DNA from: Aculops lycopersici
Taxonomy: Eukaryota; Arthropoda; Arachnida; Trombidiformes; Eriophyidae
DNA: 64,000 bases
Reading direction: 5' to 3'
Assembly: GCA_015350385.1 (NCBI GenBank)
Contig: WNKI01000001.1
Location: 7,465,433-7,529,432 of the forward strand
A program made the position numbers and the translations under genes. The notes beneath the pieces are model-generated. The model searched no databases. It saw nothing but the letters and a program-made list of their open reading frames with translations, and had not been told where the DNA came from. Positions 22,701 through 33,462 of this stretch are shown piece by piece (positions within the stretch are counted from its first letter, which is position 1; each line of letters begins with the position of its first letter).

Positions 22701-23506
22701 TTCCTCATAGAGCTTCACTGTGTTCAACCAAGGAAAACTAACATCAAACCGTTTGTAGAACGAGACATCAAGAGAAGAGAAAGAAGAAAAATCTATTCGT
22801 GTTCAAAGTGACGTCCATCAGACCATTGTAATTGTGGGATCAACCTGCGGCTCTATGGGAGCAGCCAGGATCTCTAAATAAAAAAATTTTCACCAGTTTT
22901 TAGAGAAATATCGAGATGCTTGCTTCGACTTCCGGTTCCCAGTGGAGCAATCAACTTCACGTGTCTTCCTTTTTGAAATTTTTCCTTGATTCGAGTTTCA
23001 CGCACAAGAGTTTTTGCTCCAATGAACTCGGAGCGCATTCACTCTAACAACCACTTGTTGCCTTGAATCTACACTCTTCTACTGGGGATGTCTATTGTCA
23101 TATACTTTCTATAGATGCAAACGCCAATGTTGATCCTAAATTTGATTCATCCCATAAAGTTGGCATCGAGCCTTGAGCAAATCATTTCTGGTTGTCGAGT
23201 GCTCGTCGAGTCGTGCTCACAGGCAGCTTTTTCTCTACCTCTACCTTCACCTCCCGGCTGCAAGTTGAAACAAGTGGTTACTTTGTAACCAAATCATGCT
23301 CTCGCTTCGCGTCAATCTCTCCCGCTACATGGATTTGAGTTACTACCTACTATGATGCTAATCGAAAGTATACCTTGCCCTAAACTTGATCTCTATATGT
23401 TTTCATGGTCGCCACTTATGGACAAACGGAGATATTTGTTCCAATGGAATGTCATCCATGTTATTATCATTGTTAAATGATTACACCCAGACCAGTGGAA
23501 GTCAAG
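19710..23506. other. Long upstream region of RXR, GC-rich centre
   Basis: About 3.8 kb separate RXR and the divergent ectodomain gene. A GC-rich, CpG-containing part runs from about 20560 to 22430 with trinucleotide runs (GTT/CTG near 21139-21170; CCG near 22395-22413). Many short ORFs overlap on both strands in this part and none has family-like sequence. It probably holds RXR leader exons and promoters. The open frame of the next gene begins with an ATG at 23477, directly after a TAA. Confidence 0.45.
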
Positions 23507-26500
23507 ATGTTCTTCTCACCTAAACTAAGGTTGTTGGTTATGGTCACTCAAATACTCTTCGAAGTATTAGATAGTTTAAATGCGGACGGGGCAACCACCA
23601 GACAATTTCCAAAGCTCGCCAACTTGTTTGACTCCACCAAAAGCCATGCCAATCTCTTACACATGAAATCAGAGATAGTAGTAAAGAAGATCTTCATGGA
23701 AGAGAATGGCGAGAAAGAGGAAGAGAATGTGATTATTGCAAAAGATTACATGTTGGACGAATGGTATAAAGATCAGCAAACAGCTCGACTTAAAACAAGT
23801 AGGATGAAGCACAACTTTGATTTGTTAATTGATAACTTTGAGTTGTTCGACCTATCAATTCGATATAAATGCTATCGTTCGCCACCTGTACTTGAGCCAA
23901 TTTATATTGAAACCAAATCAAATTTAATCGAATTTTTGAACAACAAGACCACGCTCATAGTCCACCTGTCACATTTGTACTACTCACCTGTCGGCCTGTG
24001 GTCAATGGCCGAGAGATTGGAACCAAATTTGAGAGAGCTTATATCGAATCCTGACGATGAAACAACGGAAGTTTGGCGCATCAAGAGTCCGCCAAGGCGA
24101 AGCTACAATATGGGGCAGCAGCAATGGCAATATGACATGGAGTTTAAGAGAGAAATTGGAATCGATACTGGAGAGTTCCATTATGTTTTAAATTCCATTG
24201 AGATTCACGATAGAGACGACGATTCAAATGAATACATCACTCAAGTTGATGTAAGCAATTATCGCTATCAATTAAGTGAGCGCGAAGTGGCTGAAGTTGA
24301 TCCATTCAGATTACCTGAGGCTTACGGTTGCTCACGAAATTCATTACAAACTAAAAGAGGCGACGAGTTTACCCTACCCAAAATATCGGAAGCAATCAAT
24401 TTGGGTTATCTGCTGAATTATGAGGCAACGTTGGAATCGTTTGATTTTAAACATTACCTTTTGCTGCAAAATCGTCATGTTTTTCCAAGAGTAACAGGTA
24501 GTTGGTTAAATTTGAGCAGTTTAAAGATTGCAAGTCATCTATCGAGAAGTCATCAAAACGACGGAACTTTCAGGGCATACAAATCAATTTATGATGCATC
24601 AAATGGATTCCTACAAACAATTGATAAAACAAGTGGTTTGTGTGAGCGCAAAAAGGCCCTCGATTTTGATTTCGTGCTCAAGTTTCAACTGAATGATTTG
24701 GGGCGCGAGGAGATGATACTTCTCGATGAGCAAGTAATAGAAACCTTATTCTTGAACACAATGAGTGGTGATGAAAAATTTGGCTTGGTAAATAGAGATA
24801 GAGTTGGTGAAGCAGAAATAGTTACTTACGAGAAACAGGTAAATAATCTCAGATTATCACATAAACTCTCCGGTCCAGCAGCAATAATAAGAACATTCAC
24901 AAAACGAAACGACAAGCGAATTGAAAATAGAGAAATTAGCGGTAGTCATATTGATTATCATGACAGTATAAAAGTTAGAGTCTATTTATTTGATGAGGTG
25001 AGACTTATGGTGAATGCAATATTAACCATAAACATACAAAAGATGGAAGTCAATAGTTTAGTTGATAGTCTTGCCAAGCTACAGGTCGCTCAATGCTCAA
25101 CTAGTCTCATGGAAACAAGCTCCGAAGTTCCACAAATTGAAACTTTTGTATTGGAATATGAGTTAAACCAAAATCAAGCTTCATATGTTGACTATATGAT
25201 ACGTTCAAGGACTATGGACAGTATTTACAACGCTTTGATGCGCCATCATAGTATTACACCGTTCCAATTGGACGGTAATATGAAACTTAAAGTCGATTAT
25301 AGTGAAGCTCAAGTTCGTGATTCTGAAAGTTTAGTCAAAATTCAAGTTTTCTTCAATGTTCAAGATCCACCGACTGCGTACTTGATGCATAGGAAGATGC
25401 ATAATACAAGACTCAATTATATATTGGAGGACAAAAGTCAGATGCGACTCGTTGATTCTCTTGACGAGTGCTCAAGTTGGTGTGACGCAATTGATTGTTC
25501 CTCAATCACCTATTGTAGTGACCACTCATGTTACATAACTGGTGACTCTGTCGACTCAAATGTAGAGAAACAAACTATCAACGATGAAAATTGCTCTTTT
25601 TATTATCGATGTAAACAAATTACAAACCTGAAGAAATTTGAGCATTCGCTAGGCCATCTAATCAATTTAGACCGCGACGCTGAAACTCTATTCAATTTAA
25701 ACATCACTTTAGATTCTGGTATCGTCGTGCTGCCGTCGAGAGTATCATTGCAAGGGGACAAATTTTCACACGACGATCAGGGTTTAGATTTAAGAACAAA
25801 TTCTAAAGAATCGTATAAGACGATCGAGACGAAATTCAAGATTGATGCAGCCACATTCATCAAATATTTAAAAAATCACGAGAAAGTGGCAAAGAAATTC
25901 AAACTCAAGCTATTTAATGACAAAAAGACGCAAGTTGATTGTTTGAGGGAATGTGAGCACTTTAATCGACAACAAAGTTGCATATTTATCTCGCATTGTA
26001 AATTGGACAAACAATGTTTGTTGGTTCACTTGGACAATGAAGGCGAGCAAATTAGTCTGAATGCATATGACGAGCGTAATTTGTTAGAGAACACAATGGT
26101 ACCTAGCGACAACAACCACGACGAGTGTCGCGTTACAATGCGCGATTTTACCAGCGAGTTTGAAAGATTTACCTCAACTAAAAGGCCACAAAGTTACATG
26201 ACACAACTTGATGGCTATGATGTAACTAAATGCGCTGCAGCCTGTAAGTTGCATCCAAATTGTTGGTCTTTCGATGTTTGTGTACCAAAAATTGGTGGCA
26301 ACTCAGCCACTTGTTATCTACAAACGACACATATGAGTAGTCCTACATTCGATAAATCGGATTTTCTTTCAAGTAAAACTGAACTTACCTCAAATACAAC
26401 AACGGAAATTTGCTCTCACTATTCTAGGACAGTTATTGATGATTTCAAGGTCATTCAGAATAGTAGGTCAACTATGAGTTTGAGTCAAATTAGCGAGGGG

Positions 26501-26920
26501 ATCGGCAAAGAGGGGTGTGCTTTAGACTGTGAACTGAACGACTCCTGTTTGGGTTTTGAATACTGTCTGAAGCCCAATCAGGCACCGACTCAATCATGTA
26601 GATACATCAATATAAAATTAGGAGATCAGAGGTCAAGTTTACACAGGGGAGACATCGACTCAAATCTGGTGCAATCAAACGATTGCTCAATCTACCTGTT
26701 GGCCAAACTTGAAACAAGCCAGGTATTTGAACAGTTACACAATGAATCAGAATATTACGAGCAAAACAATCTTATATCAATTGTTTTCTATTATATTTTA
26801 AAAATATTTGCATCGATGGGATTAGGAATGTTTATACACTTTACATACAAAACATTAGTTGGTGTCTTAGAAACTCGATTTGAAGTTAGACGGCCGTCAA
26901 AAGCGAGTGTTAGATTGTGA
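23507..26920 (+). CDS. Membrane-anchored ectodomain protein with Apple/PAN-like cysteine modules
   Basis: I prefer the second ATG (23507) because it starts a signal-peptide-like segment (FFSPKLRLLVMVTQILFEVL); the first ATG at 23477 would add ten residues. The mature protein has a large beta-rich N-terminal part, then at least four cysteine modules (starting near nt 25460, 25940, 26230 and 26510). A hydrophobic segment near nt 26780-26860 and a short tail with an R-R-P motif end it. It is the full-length counterpart of the gene at 3-2951: both share the N-terminal motif of the type [IL]-x-SI-[EQ]-I, module spacing, CSHY-[ST]-R and QSC before the last module ends. I tentatively place it in the invertebrate LolA-like family. 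PolyA signal 26967-26972, only about 24 bp before the stop of the convergent dynein-like gene. Confidence 0.8.
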   Translation: MFFSPKLRLLVMVTQILFEVLDSLNADGATTRQFPKLANLFDSTKSHANLLHMKSEIVVKKIFMEENGEKEEENVIIAKDYMLDEWYKDQQTARLKTSRMKHNFDLLIDNFELFDLSIRYKCYRSPPVLEPIYIETKSNLIEFLNNKTTLIVHLSHLYYSPVGLWSMAERLEPNLRELISNPDDETTEVWRIKSPPRRSYNMGQQQWQYDMEFKREIGIDTGEFHYVLNSIEIHDRDDDSNEYITQVDVSNYRYQLSEREVAEVDPFRLPEAYGCSRNSLQTKRGDEFTLPKISEAINLGYLLNYEATLESFDFKHYLLLQNRHVFPRVTGSWLNLSSLKIASHLSRSHQNDGTFRAYKSIYDASNGFLQTIDKTSGLCERKKALDFDFVLKFQLNDLGREEMILLDEQVIETLFLNTMSGDEKFGLVNRDRVGEAEIVTYEKQVNNLRLSHKLSGPAAIIRTFTKRNDKRIENREISGSHIDYHDSIKVRVYLFDEVRLMVNAILTINIQKMEVNSLVDSLAKLQVAQCSTSLMETSSEVPQIETFVLEYELNQNQASYVDYMIRSRTMDSIYNALMRHHSITPFQLDGNMKLKVDYSEAQVRDSESLVKIQVFFNVQDPPTAYLMHRKMHNTRLNYILEDKSQMRLVDSLDECSSWCDAIDCSSITYCSDHSCYITGDSVDSNVEKQTINDENCSFYYRCKQITNLKKFEHSLGHLINLDRDAETLFNLNITLDSGIVVLPSRVSLQGDKFSHDDQGLDLRTNSKESYKTIETKFKIDAATFIKYLKNHEKVAKKFKLKLFNDKKTQVDCLRECEHFNRQQSCIFISHCKLDKQCLLVHLDNEGEQISLNAYDERNLLENTMVPSDNNHDECRVTMRDFTSEFERFTSTKRPQSYMTQLDGYDVTKCAAACKLHPNCWSFDVCVPKIGGNSATCYLQTTHMSSPTFDKSDFLSSKTELTSNTTTEICSHYSRTVIDDFKVIQNSRSTMSLSQISEGIGKEGCALDCELNDSCLGFEYCLKPNQAPTQSCRYINIKLGDQRSSLHRGDIDSNLVQSNDCSIYLLAKLETSQVFEQLHNESEYYEQNNLISIVFYYILKIFASMGLGMFIHFTYKTLVGVLETRFEVRRPSKASVRL

Positions 26921-26995
26921 TAAAGATGTATATACTATTATCATCATAATTGTGTAAATATAGGGTAATAAAATATTTGTATCATAGTTGAGTAT

Positions 26996-29900
26996 TCAAG
27001 AGATTATCAATTTACAAATTAGTTTACGTAAGGGTGCCTGTTCCTCATTTTGCATTAGACACAGGTAGACCAAGTTGGCGGCTTCTAACAGACACTTGTT
27101 GTCTAATTTCCTCTGCCGTCTAACATAATTTTCTAGCCTTTTTTCTGCTCGTGCCTTCTTTTGCAACAATTCGGATCTCGTCGCCTCAGTTTGAGATAGT
27201 TGACGACGACACTCGTTCAGAGACTCGGCCAATGAAACTCGATTTGCAAGTTTAGTTGTTGAGGAATCCTCTAGTCTTTGTAGCTCAACGCTGACGAGCT
27301 CAATTTGCTTCCTCCTGCTGGCTACTTCGGAAAATATTCCGCTCAAATCCCTCTCCGAATCCATATATCTACTATAATTTGGTTTCACCACATTGATGAC
27401 TCGATCAAATACATCAACCGCAATCAACCACTTAGCTAGCAATGCGCATTCATGCGACACCTTCTCTATGGCCTCCAAGTTGAAAAGGTGAGAGCTCAGA
27501 TAGCGACGGCGGATAAGTCGCATGAGTTGATTTGGAATGGACTTTTTATCTAGTGTTTTGAGATCATGGATGAATTTCATGCTGTGAGTTCCATTTATCA
27601 TCCTATTCGCAATTGGCCAGTAATCTTCAATCACTTGACCTTTAACTGCATCAAATGTCCTCACCGGACTTAGAGGGTATATTGATTTTGACTTGTCACT
27701 TTCGTCATAATTTGATCTACCAATTATTTGACTCTGATTCACTTTACAACTTCGCAACAAACATACAGCCTCGAGGACCAACCTAACGGCGGCAGGTGGG
27801 TTTGGCCTCAGACTCCTTAGGGTGCGCAAACACCTGTCATCCAAGCAATCTAAAGCCCTGGTGGCCGCTCTAATTGCAGGTATGGCTCGTTCAATTATCT
27901 GTCTTACACAATCATCTCTAATTTTTAAGGCTTCTCGCTGACGCTCAAGTGCAAGAGCCTCTTTTGTTGCCAAACTCTCGTGCTCTAGTTCCAAATTAAT
28001 AATCTCGCCTTCCAATTTGGATAACATGACCTCAATCGACTGTGAGGCCACCTTAAGTTCATTTTGCTCGAGCTCATGAACTTCATTAATTAGAGTCTCA
28101 ATTTCATCTATGTGCCTAGAAATCCTCAGGTGATTATCCTGGATTTGTTTCATTTTTTCGGCCAGATTATCTCTATTATCAAGCAAACTCATTGTGAAAA
28201 ACTTCAAGAATTCCACAAACATCGACGAGTCGACCAAACTTGAGCTAGTCAGTCTAGAACAAGAGGATCTGAGCACCAAGTGGTTGGCTTTGGTTGAGCT
28301 CAGTAGACCACTGTTCGGAGCTAATGAGGTAAAAAAACCTGTGGGAGTCGGAAGCAGACCAAACTCGTAGCTTACTTTCAGGTAACGCCGCACCAGCGTG
28401 TGGATGGCCACCAACTTGCGCCCCAACGTAGAGCAATCTATTGCAGAGTCGGCGGTTGTTTCGGGAGAGTTGCTACCTTGCAATTTGATATTAATGAAGC
28501 GTTGGGCCGCAACCTCTAGTTCCTTGTCACTCCAGTTGGCGAGCCAATTAGTCGATGATTGTGGCGAGTTGAGCTTTTGATTCCGCTCCGCTGGACTCTT
28601 TTCCACTTCCGCCAACAGAAACATGGTCAGCTCGTGCTCAATCGTGGCTTGTCTGCTTATCTCCTCAAGTTTATCAATAAATTTGTCCACGTTCAACTCA
28701 AGCAACTGGGCCACTGTGGTGCAAAGTTGAGGGTTTGCAACGATGGATCCAACTCCACCAACTGTAACTTGGCTCGCTAACTCAGCCACCTGTTGCCAGT
28801 GACAGGCAACTAAATGCTCGTTGGCTAGAAACCTAAAGACCGGCAGACGTTTTTTGGAGAAAAATTTGAATCTAGACTCGAGCTCGGCGACATTCGAGGC
28901 TAAAACTTCGTGCGACTCGGTTGTCGCAACTTCCTGTCTGCAGTCGCTCAGCAGTTGACTTCGATCTGACGATACAATCTCCTTCAATTCGCTAAGTCTT
29001 GCCTCAAAATCGCCAAACATCAATTCAATTTGTGTGAAATTCAATCGCTTAATGTCCGAGTTTAGCCATTTAACTAGCTGTGTTTCATACACCTCAACAA
29101 GGCGCCAAAATTTCGATAGCGACGCAACAAGTGGTCGCCAAATTTCAATGACCTCCTCGTGCAGCTCGTGCTCAGGGCGAGAGAGTGGACGCTGCCGCTC
29201 ACTCTCTCGTGAGTCGTCTTTATCTTGGGTCATTTTGTGCAAATTAGCTCGGCTTAGCAGATCCAATTCCTGCAGAAGGAGCGTGTTAATTTTTGCAAGA
29301 AACTCGCACCTAGTCTCGAGTTTCTGAGACCAGGCTGAAACTTCTTGAATTGAGTCCAATTGTCTAATAGCCTGTTGATTTGCACTGCCGCTTGACACAG
29401 CGGAAAATTTGTCCTTCTTTTTTGCCTTCTTGGTTACAGTCTCAGTCTTCACTGGAGTATCATCATTTGTGAGCATCTTTTTGCTTATCGTTCGTGCTAA
29501 TTGATGAAACTCGAGCAGTAATTTGCTCAACACACGAGATCGAAGCTGGTTCTCGCCCATTAGTCTAGAACGTGCGTGATTCAACCTGCTGAGCGAGTCG
29601 CCGAGCATCATGTTAAACTCTCGCGAGCGCGACGCCAATTCGGTGATCATTTCCGCTTGACTTGGTTCAAGTTGATCGGTGGATACAAATTCGCTCAAAA
29701 AAATCAAACCCTCAAAGACAACTAGCACATCAGAGTTCAACAAATCCAGTCCGTTATCAAGTAACTCTCTGGAATACTCATACTTCTCCGCAAGAAGCCG
29801 ACACTCGATTAATGGCGCAATCGGAAACTGCCTCCGTATTTCCGGTTGACTTCTTCTTGCTTTTGAAGAGCTCGTCGACTTGTTACTACCAGGACGGCCA

Positions 29901-31672
29901 ACCAGAGACATTAGCTGTCTTTGCTGCTGTAGATCGTTCATTTGCGAGCTTTGATTTGCTCCACTGCCAAGTAAAATTTCCAAAAGTTTTTCCGAGTTCT
30001 CCTCTCGTTCCGCCTGGTCACTTATGTTAGTTGTTTCATTTGAACTTGAATCAAATAAACTTTCGTTTGCATCACCTGCAATGTTTTCCACTTCCGCCTC
30101 AAGCTCATCGGCAAGCTCAGCGTCACCAAGAGCGTTCCCATCTGAAGCCTCATCATCGTCGACGCCCGCCAGTAGCAACCTGCTAGCTCCGCTTGGCGTC
30201 TGCAATTGCTTTGCCTGCCATCGGTCGGCCAAATAATCCTCAATGGCTGTCTCCAGATCAATGCCCAGCTCAATCTCATCAAAGTGTAACCTGACTTTCT
30301 CCATCAACTTGATTAAATCATCCAAATTTAATCTGATAATAAGACGTCGCTCTTGTAGCACGTTTTTGATGAGCTCCAATCTGAGAGGCTCATAATCTAG
30401 CATTACAAAACCAAAATCTTGGTAACGATCTAGATGACACCTGAGAAGCTCATCCACTTGATCAAGGGTTCGAATTTGTGAGCAACTCTGCCGCAATCGC
30501 AAAATTCTAAAGTCTTCATTCTGATCAACGGAATGACCGTTAGTATCAGTGGGAATTCTTGTGTATGATTTCGAAATTAAGTTTGATATTTGAGTCAAAT
30601 CGCCGGTCATTTGCGCGGGTCCCTCGCCAAGACGAAATTTGTTTACTATCTCAACCACAAGAAAGTACCGTATATCTATCCACTTGTTATCCTTATTGCC
30701 CATAGCTGCCACTTGATCACTTTGGTCGAAATCACGCCACGTGAATTTATTTATCGATTGCGACCCATCAATCGATTTCCATAAATGACTTTTGACTGCT
30801 AGAAGAAGATTGTCACTCGGATGCAAAACGGGAATGTAGGTGGCGACATTGATGCTCGTGGCTTCTAGTTGCGTCTCAAGTCTCGGCAAATCTTTTAAAA
30901 CACCGGCCAACTCGTCAACCATGAAACTCAAACTCGATTTGAGCTGCTCATTTGGCTGACTGATTGTTAGGATTTGACTCCGAGCTTCTCCGTTAGACAC
31001 TTTCTCTAGCATCAAATGAACATCAATAGCCAGCTGAATTTCTCTCGTTGCTCTCTCTTCAATTTTAGTCGAATTTGTCCTTTGATCGTCCAATTGACTC
31101 GTGCCAAAACAGGTGGTTTCAAACATAGCACACCACCTAAGTAGCGCCGGCTCTAGGAAATGGCGACGCAATATAAGTCCCATAAGCTGAGCGAGTTTGC
31201 GAAAGAAGATAGTTTCCTCACTGTCGCTAGGTTCAACCTGTTCAACAAGCGGCGGCAAATAACTTGAGCTTTGGTACATCCAATCACACTTATCGCTCTT
31301 TTCTACTTCCATCCTTGATTTTTTCCCGTTAAACGATCTATATTTCACTCTTTTTCTTTCGTGATTGATTTCAAAAATAATCTCAAGACATTTGGTTAGC
31401 CAGTCGAAGCGAATGGCTGAACGCAATTTCTGACACTCGACGCAAGTGTATAGTTTCAACTCTTGCAGAGAAATGAGTTGGTTTTGCTCAAGTTTGTCAT
31501 CATTTCTCTTGATCATAGTATTGAATAAATATCTCAGGTCTCGGTGAAACAATGGACTCGTTTCAAGGAGCAGGTCGAAAAAATTAATCGACTCTTTGAT
31601 GAGCATCTGGATCCTCTCATTTGCAGCAAATTGCAGGTGCAACTCTAGGGGCTCTACTAGAAGCCCGATCAT
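26996..31672 (-). CDS. Dynein-heavy-chain-like protein with linker and stalk but no AAA+ ring
   Basis: A single 1,558-residue frame. Residues about 840-1025 match the dynein linker (DHC_N2): IWRPLVASLSKFWRLVEVYE, VACHWQQVAE, then LLELNVDKFIDKLEEISRQA. Only about 60 residues later comes the end of AAA4 and the start of stalk helix CC1 (VAIHTLVRRY, about 1089-1098), the long coiled coil, the microtubule-binding region (AIPAIRAATRAL, PPAAVRLVLEAVCLL, DYWPIANRM, about 1263-1400), stalk helix CC2 (VVKPNYSRY onward) and the first residues of AAA5 (CLLEAANLVYLCL). It stops there. The roughly 1,300 residues of AAA1-AAA4 and all of AAA5-6 are absent, and no Walker A motif occurs. Residues 1-830 are helical and unrecognised, with an acidic/Ser-rich linker at about 500-610. 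An ATP-driven motor is therefore excluded; microtubule binding is possible. The start lies 22 bp after the COX17 stop. Confidence 0.85.
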   Translation of the reverse strand: MIGLLVEPLELHLQFAANERIQMLIKESINFFDLLLETSPLFHRDLRYLFNTMIKRNDDKLEQNQLISLQELKLYTCVECQKLRSAIRFDWLTKCLEIIFEINHERKRVKYRSFNGKKSRMEVEKSDKCDWMYQSSSYLPPLVEQVEPSDSEETIFFRKLAQLMGLILRRHFLEPALLRWCAMFETTCFGTSQLDDQRTNSTKIEERATREIQLAIDVHLMLEKVSNGEARSQILTISQPNEQLKSSLSFMVDELAGVLKDLPRLETQLEATSINVATYIPVLHPSDNLLLAVKSHLWKSIDGSQSINKFTWRDFDQSDQVAAMGNKDNKWIDIRYFLVVEIVNKFRLGEGPAQMTGDLTQISNLISKSYTRIPTDTNGHSVDQNEDFRILRLRQSCSQIRTLDQVDELLRCHLDRYQDFGFVMLDYEPLRLELIKNVLQERRLIIRLNLDDLIKLMEKVRLHFDEIELGIDLETAIEDYLADRWQAKQLQTPSGASRLLLAGVDDDEASDGNALGDAELADELEAEVENIAGDANESLFDSSSNETTNISDQAEREENSEKLLEILLGSGANQSSQMNDLQQQRQLMSLVGRPGSNKSTSSSKARRSQPEIRRQFPIAPLIECRLLAEKYEYSRELLDNGLDLLNSDVLVVFEGLIFLSEFVSTDQLEPSQAEMITELASRSREFNMMLGDSLSRLNHARSRLMGENQLRSRVLSKLLLEFHQLARTISKKMLTNDDTPVKTETVTKKAKKKDKFSAVSSGSANQQAIRQLDSIQEVSAWSQKLETRCEFLAKINTLLLQELDLLSRANLHKMTQDKDDSRESERQRPLSRPEHELHEEVIEIWRPLVASLSKFWRLVEVYETQLVKWLNSDIKRLNFTQIELMFGDFEARLSELKEIVSSDRSQLLSDCRQEVATTESHEVLASNVAELESRFKFFSKKRLPVFRFLANEHLVACHWQQVAELASQVTVGGVGSIVANPQLCTTVAQLLELNVDKFIDKLEEISRQATIEHELTMFLLAEVEKSPAERNQKLNSPQSSTNWLANWSDKELEVAAQRFINIKLQGSNSPETTADSAIDCSTLGRKLVAIHTLVRRYLKVSYEFGLLPTPTGFFTSLAPNSGLLSSTKANHLVLRSSCSRLTSSSLVDSSMFVEFLKFFTMSLLDNRDNLAEKMKQIQDNHLRISRHIDEIETLINEVHELEQNELKVASQSIEVMLSKLEGEIINLELEHESLATKEALALERQREALKIRDDCVRQIIERAIPAIRAATRALDCLDDRCLRTLRSLRPNPPAAVRLVLEAVCLLRSCKVNQSQIIGRSNYDESDKSKSIYPLSPVRTFDAVKGQVIEDYWPIANRMINGTHSMKFIHDLKTLDKKSIPNQLMRLIRRRYLSSHLFNLEAIEKVSHECALLAKWLIAVDVFDRVINVVKPNYSRYMDSERDLSGIFSEVASRRKQIELVSVELQRLEDSSTTKLANRVSLAESLNECRRQLSQTEATRSELLQKKARAEKRLENYVRRQRKLDNKCLLEAANLVYLCLMQNEEQAPLRKLICKLIIS

Positions 31673-31694
31673 TTTTATTCTGAAATTGATTACT

Positions 31695-31874
31695 CTATGC
31701 TATTTTGTAGCCCAACTTTTTCATACATTGACGATGAGCCTCTATGAGATCCTGGCACTCTTCCTCGCCACGTTCCACGATACACATATCCCTAGCTTTT
31801 CTCGTCTCGGGACAGGCACAACATGGCTTGCAAACCTTCTCTTTCGTCTTCGATTCCTCGCTGATAGAAGTCAT
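31695..31874 (-). CDS. COX17: COX17 copper chaperone for cytochrome c oxidase
   Basis: COX17 carries copper in the mitochondrial intermembrane space to SCO1 and COX11. The 59-residue protein from the ATG at 31874 has the copper motif [14 protein letters not shown] followed by the paired-cysteine helix motifs C-x9-C ([10 protein letters not shown] and [12 protein letters not shown]). Length is typical (human 63). The frame can be read eight codons further up but starts there with TTG. It is the upstream member of a tight minus-strand pair with the dynein-like gene, and it faces IDH3A across a 481-bp region. Confidence 0.95.
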   Translation of the reverse strand: MTSISEESKTKEKVCKPCCACPETRKARDMCIVERGEEECQDLIEAHRQCMKKLGYKIA

Positions 31875-32355
31875 AATTGATAATATAAATTTATTCAATA
31901 GAATATGATATGAATAGTATTAAGCATGTCGCATGTGGCAAGATGTCAAGAGCAATTGAAAAATTCTAGAATATTCGATGGATTTGAGGTCGCCACACAC
32001 ACCAAGCAATTGCAAGCTACTGAGGGGCATTTACATTGCCCTAGGGTGGAATGAGGGCACAGCCGCGTTTTTCCCCTTTGCCTTTTTCAATGCTCGAAGA
32101 ATCTCGTGCATTCAAAAAGGGCTGCCCTAAGGAGAATAAGTCGCGAAAACATATACAATTCTTCTGCGGATTTCTTGCAAAATAGGTAAATCAAATTTTG
32201 AGACGGACATGCGCGAGTATTCGCAAAATAAAATTCACCGACTGTATTTGATGTTTTGTAACACCCTGTAGGGTTCATCTCATTTTATTTACTTCCTACA
32301 AGTCATATTAAGTATTCAAATTTCAAAAAGGTAGCATCTCCAATCTATTTTTGCG
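31875..32355. promoter_or_regulatory. Shared divergent promoter region of COX17 and IDH3A
   Basis: Two genes for mitochondrial proteins start outward from this 481-bp stretch. The ORF at 32087-32278 on the minus strand has no family-like sequence. The shared promoter is inferred from position. Confidence 0.45.
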
Positions 32356-33462
32356 ATGCTTGCCCAAACAGCCAGACGACTTGGCAGTCATCGAGCCTTA
32401 TCCTCCGCGGCCAAAAGGTGCCAAGCTGCGTCATCAATATTGACACATGAAAGAAACAATCACACTGGAACAACGGTTACGCTGATTCCAGGCGATGGAA
32501 TTGGACCAGAAATCTCGTCGGCAGTGCAGCAAATTTTCACCGCCGCCACTGTACCTATTGATTGGGATGTAGTTGATGTAACTCCTGTCAAGTATCCAGA
32601 CGGAAAATTCGGTATACCCCAGAAGGCAATTGAGTCTGTGAACAGGCATAAAATTGGATTGAAAGGGCCCCTCATGACGCCCATCGGAAAGGGTCATAGA
32701 TCGTTGAATTTGGAAATTAGAAAAGTGTTTAATTTATATGCCAACATTCGGCCATGTCGTTCGCTTGAGGGTTACCAGACATTATACGATAATGTTGATG
32801 TTGTTACTATTAGAGAGAACACCGAAGGTGAATACTCCGGAATCGAGCACGAGATTGTCTCTGGTGTTGTTCAAAGTATTAAGCTTATCACGGAGCCAGC
32901 TAGTCGCCGAGTGGCCGAGTATGCATTTGAGTACGCCAAGGCTAATGGAAGGAAAATGGTCACCGCAGTGCACAAAGCTAACATCATGAGAATGTCCGAT
33001 GGTCTGTTTCTCCAGTGTTGCCGCGAAACAGCCGAAAGGCACCCAGAGATCACCTATACAGAGATGTACTTGGACACCGTCTGCTTGAACATGGTTCAAG
33101 ATCCTTCAAAATTTGATGTTCTAGTCATGCCAAACTTATACGGAGATATCCTAAGTGACTTGTGCGCTGGTCTAGTCGGAGGTCTTGGCGTGACTCCATC
33201 AGGTAATATTGGCAAGGGTGGTGCTGTTTTTGAGTCTGTTCACGGAACTGCACCAGATATTGCCGGCCAGGACAAGGCAAACCCAACTGCATTACTACTT
33301 AGCGCTTGCATGATGTTGCGTCATATGCAACTCACAGACTACGCCGATAGAATTGAAAAAGCTTGTTTAGATGTAATTAAGGAGGCGAAATATCTGACAG
33401 CCGATCTTGGCGGCAAGGCCAAGTGTTCGGACTTCACGAAGGAAATTTGTGAGAAACTTTAG
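32356..33462 (+). CDS. IDH3A: NAD-dependent isocitrate dehydrogenase, alpha (catalytic) subunit
   Basis: The enzyme turns isocitrate to 2-oxoglutarate in the TCA cycle in the mitochondrial matrix. The 368-residue protein has an arginine-rich, serine-rich N-terminus ([20 protein letters not shown]) fitting a mitochondrial presequence. The family blocks follow in order: [12 protein letters not shown], the substrate motif [34 protein letters not shown], the lysine region [16 protein letters not shown], and metal-binding [20 protein letters not shown] with HGTAPDIAG after it. Length equals the family's (human 366). The R/K pattern is that of the catalytic alpha, not the beta/gamma subunits. PolyA signal 33522-33527. 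Confidence 0.96.
   Translation: MLAQTARRLGSHRALSSAAKRCQAASSILTHERNNHTGTTVTLIPGDGIGPEISSAVQQIFTAATVPIDWDVVDVTPVKYPDGKFGIPQKAIESVNRHKIGLKGPLMTPIGKGHRSLNLEIRKVFNLYANIRPCRSLEGYQTLYDNVDVVTIRENTEGEYSGIEHEIVSGVVQSIKLITEPASRRVAEYAFEYAKANGRKMVTAVHKANIMRMSDGLFLQCCRETAERHPEITYTEMYLDTVCLNMVQDPSKFDVLVMPNLYGDILSDLCAGLVGGLGVTPSGNIGKGGAVFESVHGTAPDIAGQDKANPTALLLSACMMLRHMQLTDYADRIEKACLDVIKEAKYLTADLGGKAKCSDFTKEICEKL

Noticed and set aside
29880..29905. Walker A-like GRPGSNKST in the dynein-like protein
   Set aside because: The glycine before the lysine is Asn, the site lies in a Ser-rich linker, and no AAA motifs follow.
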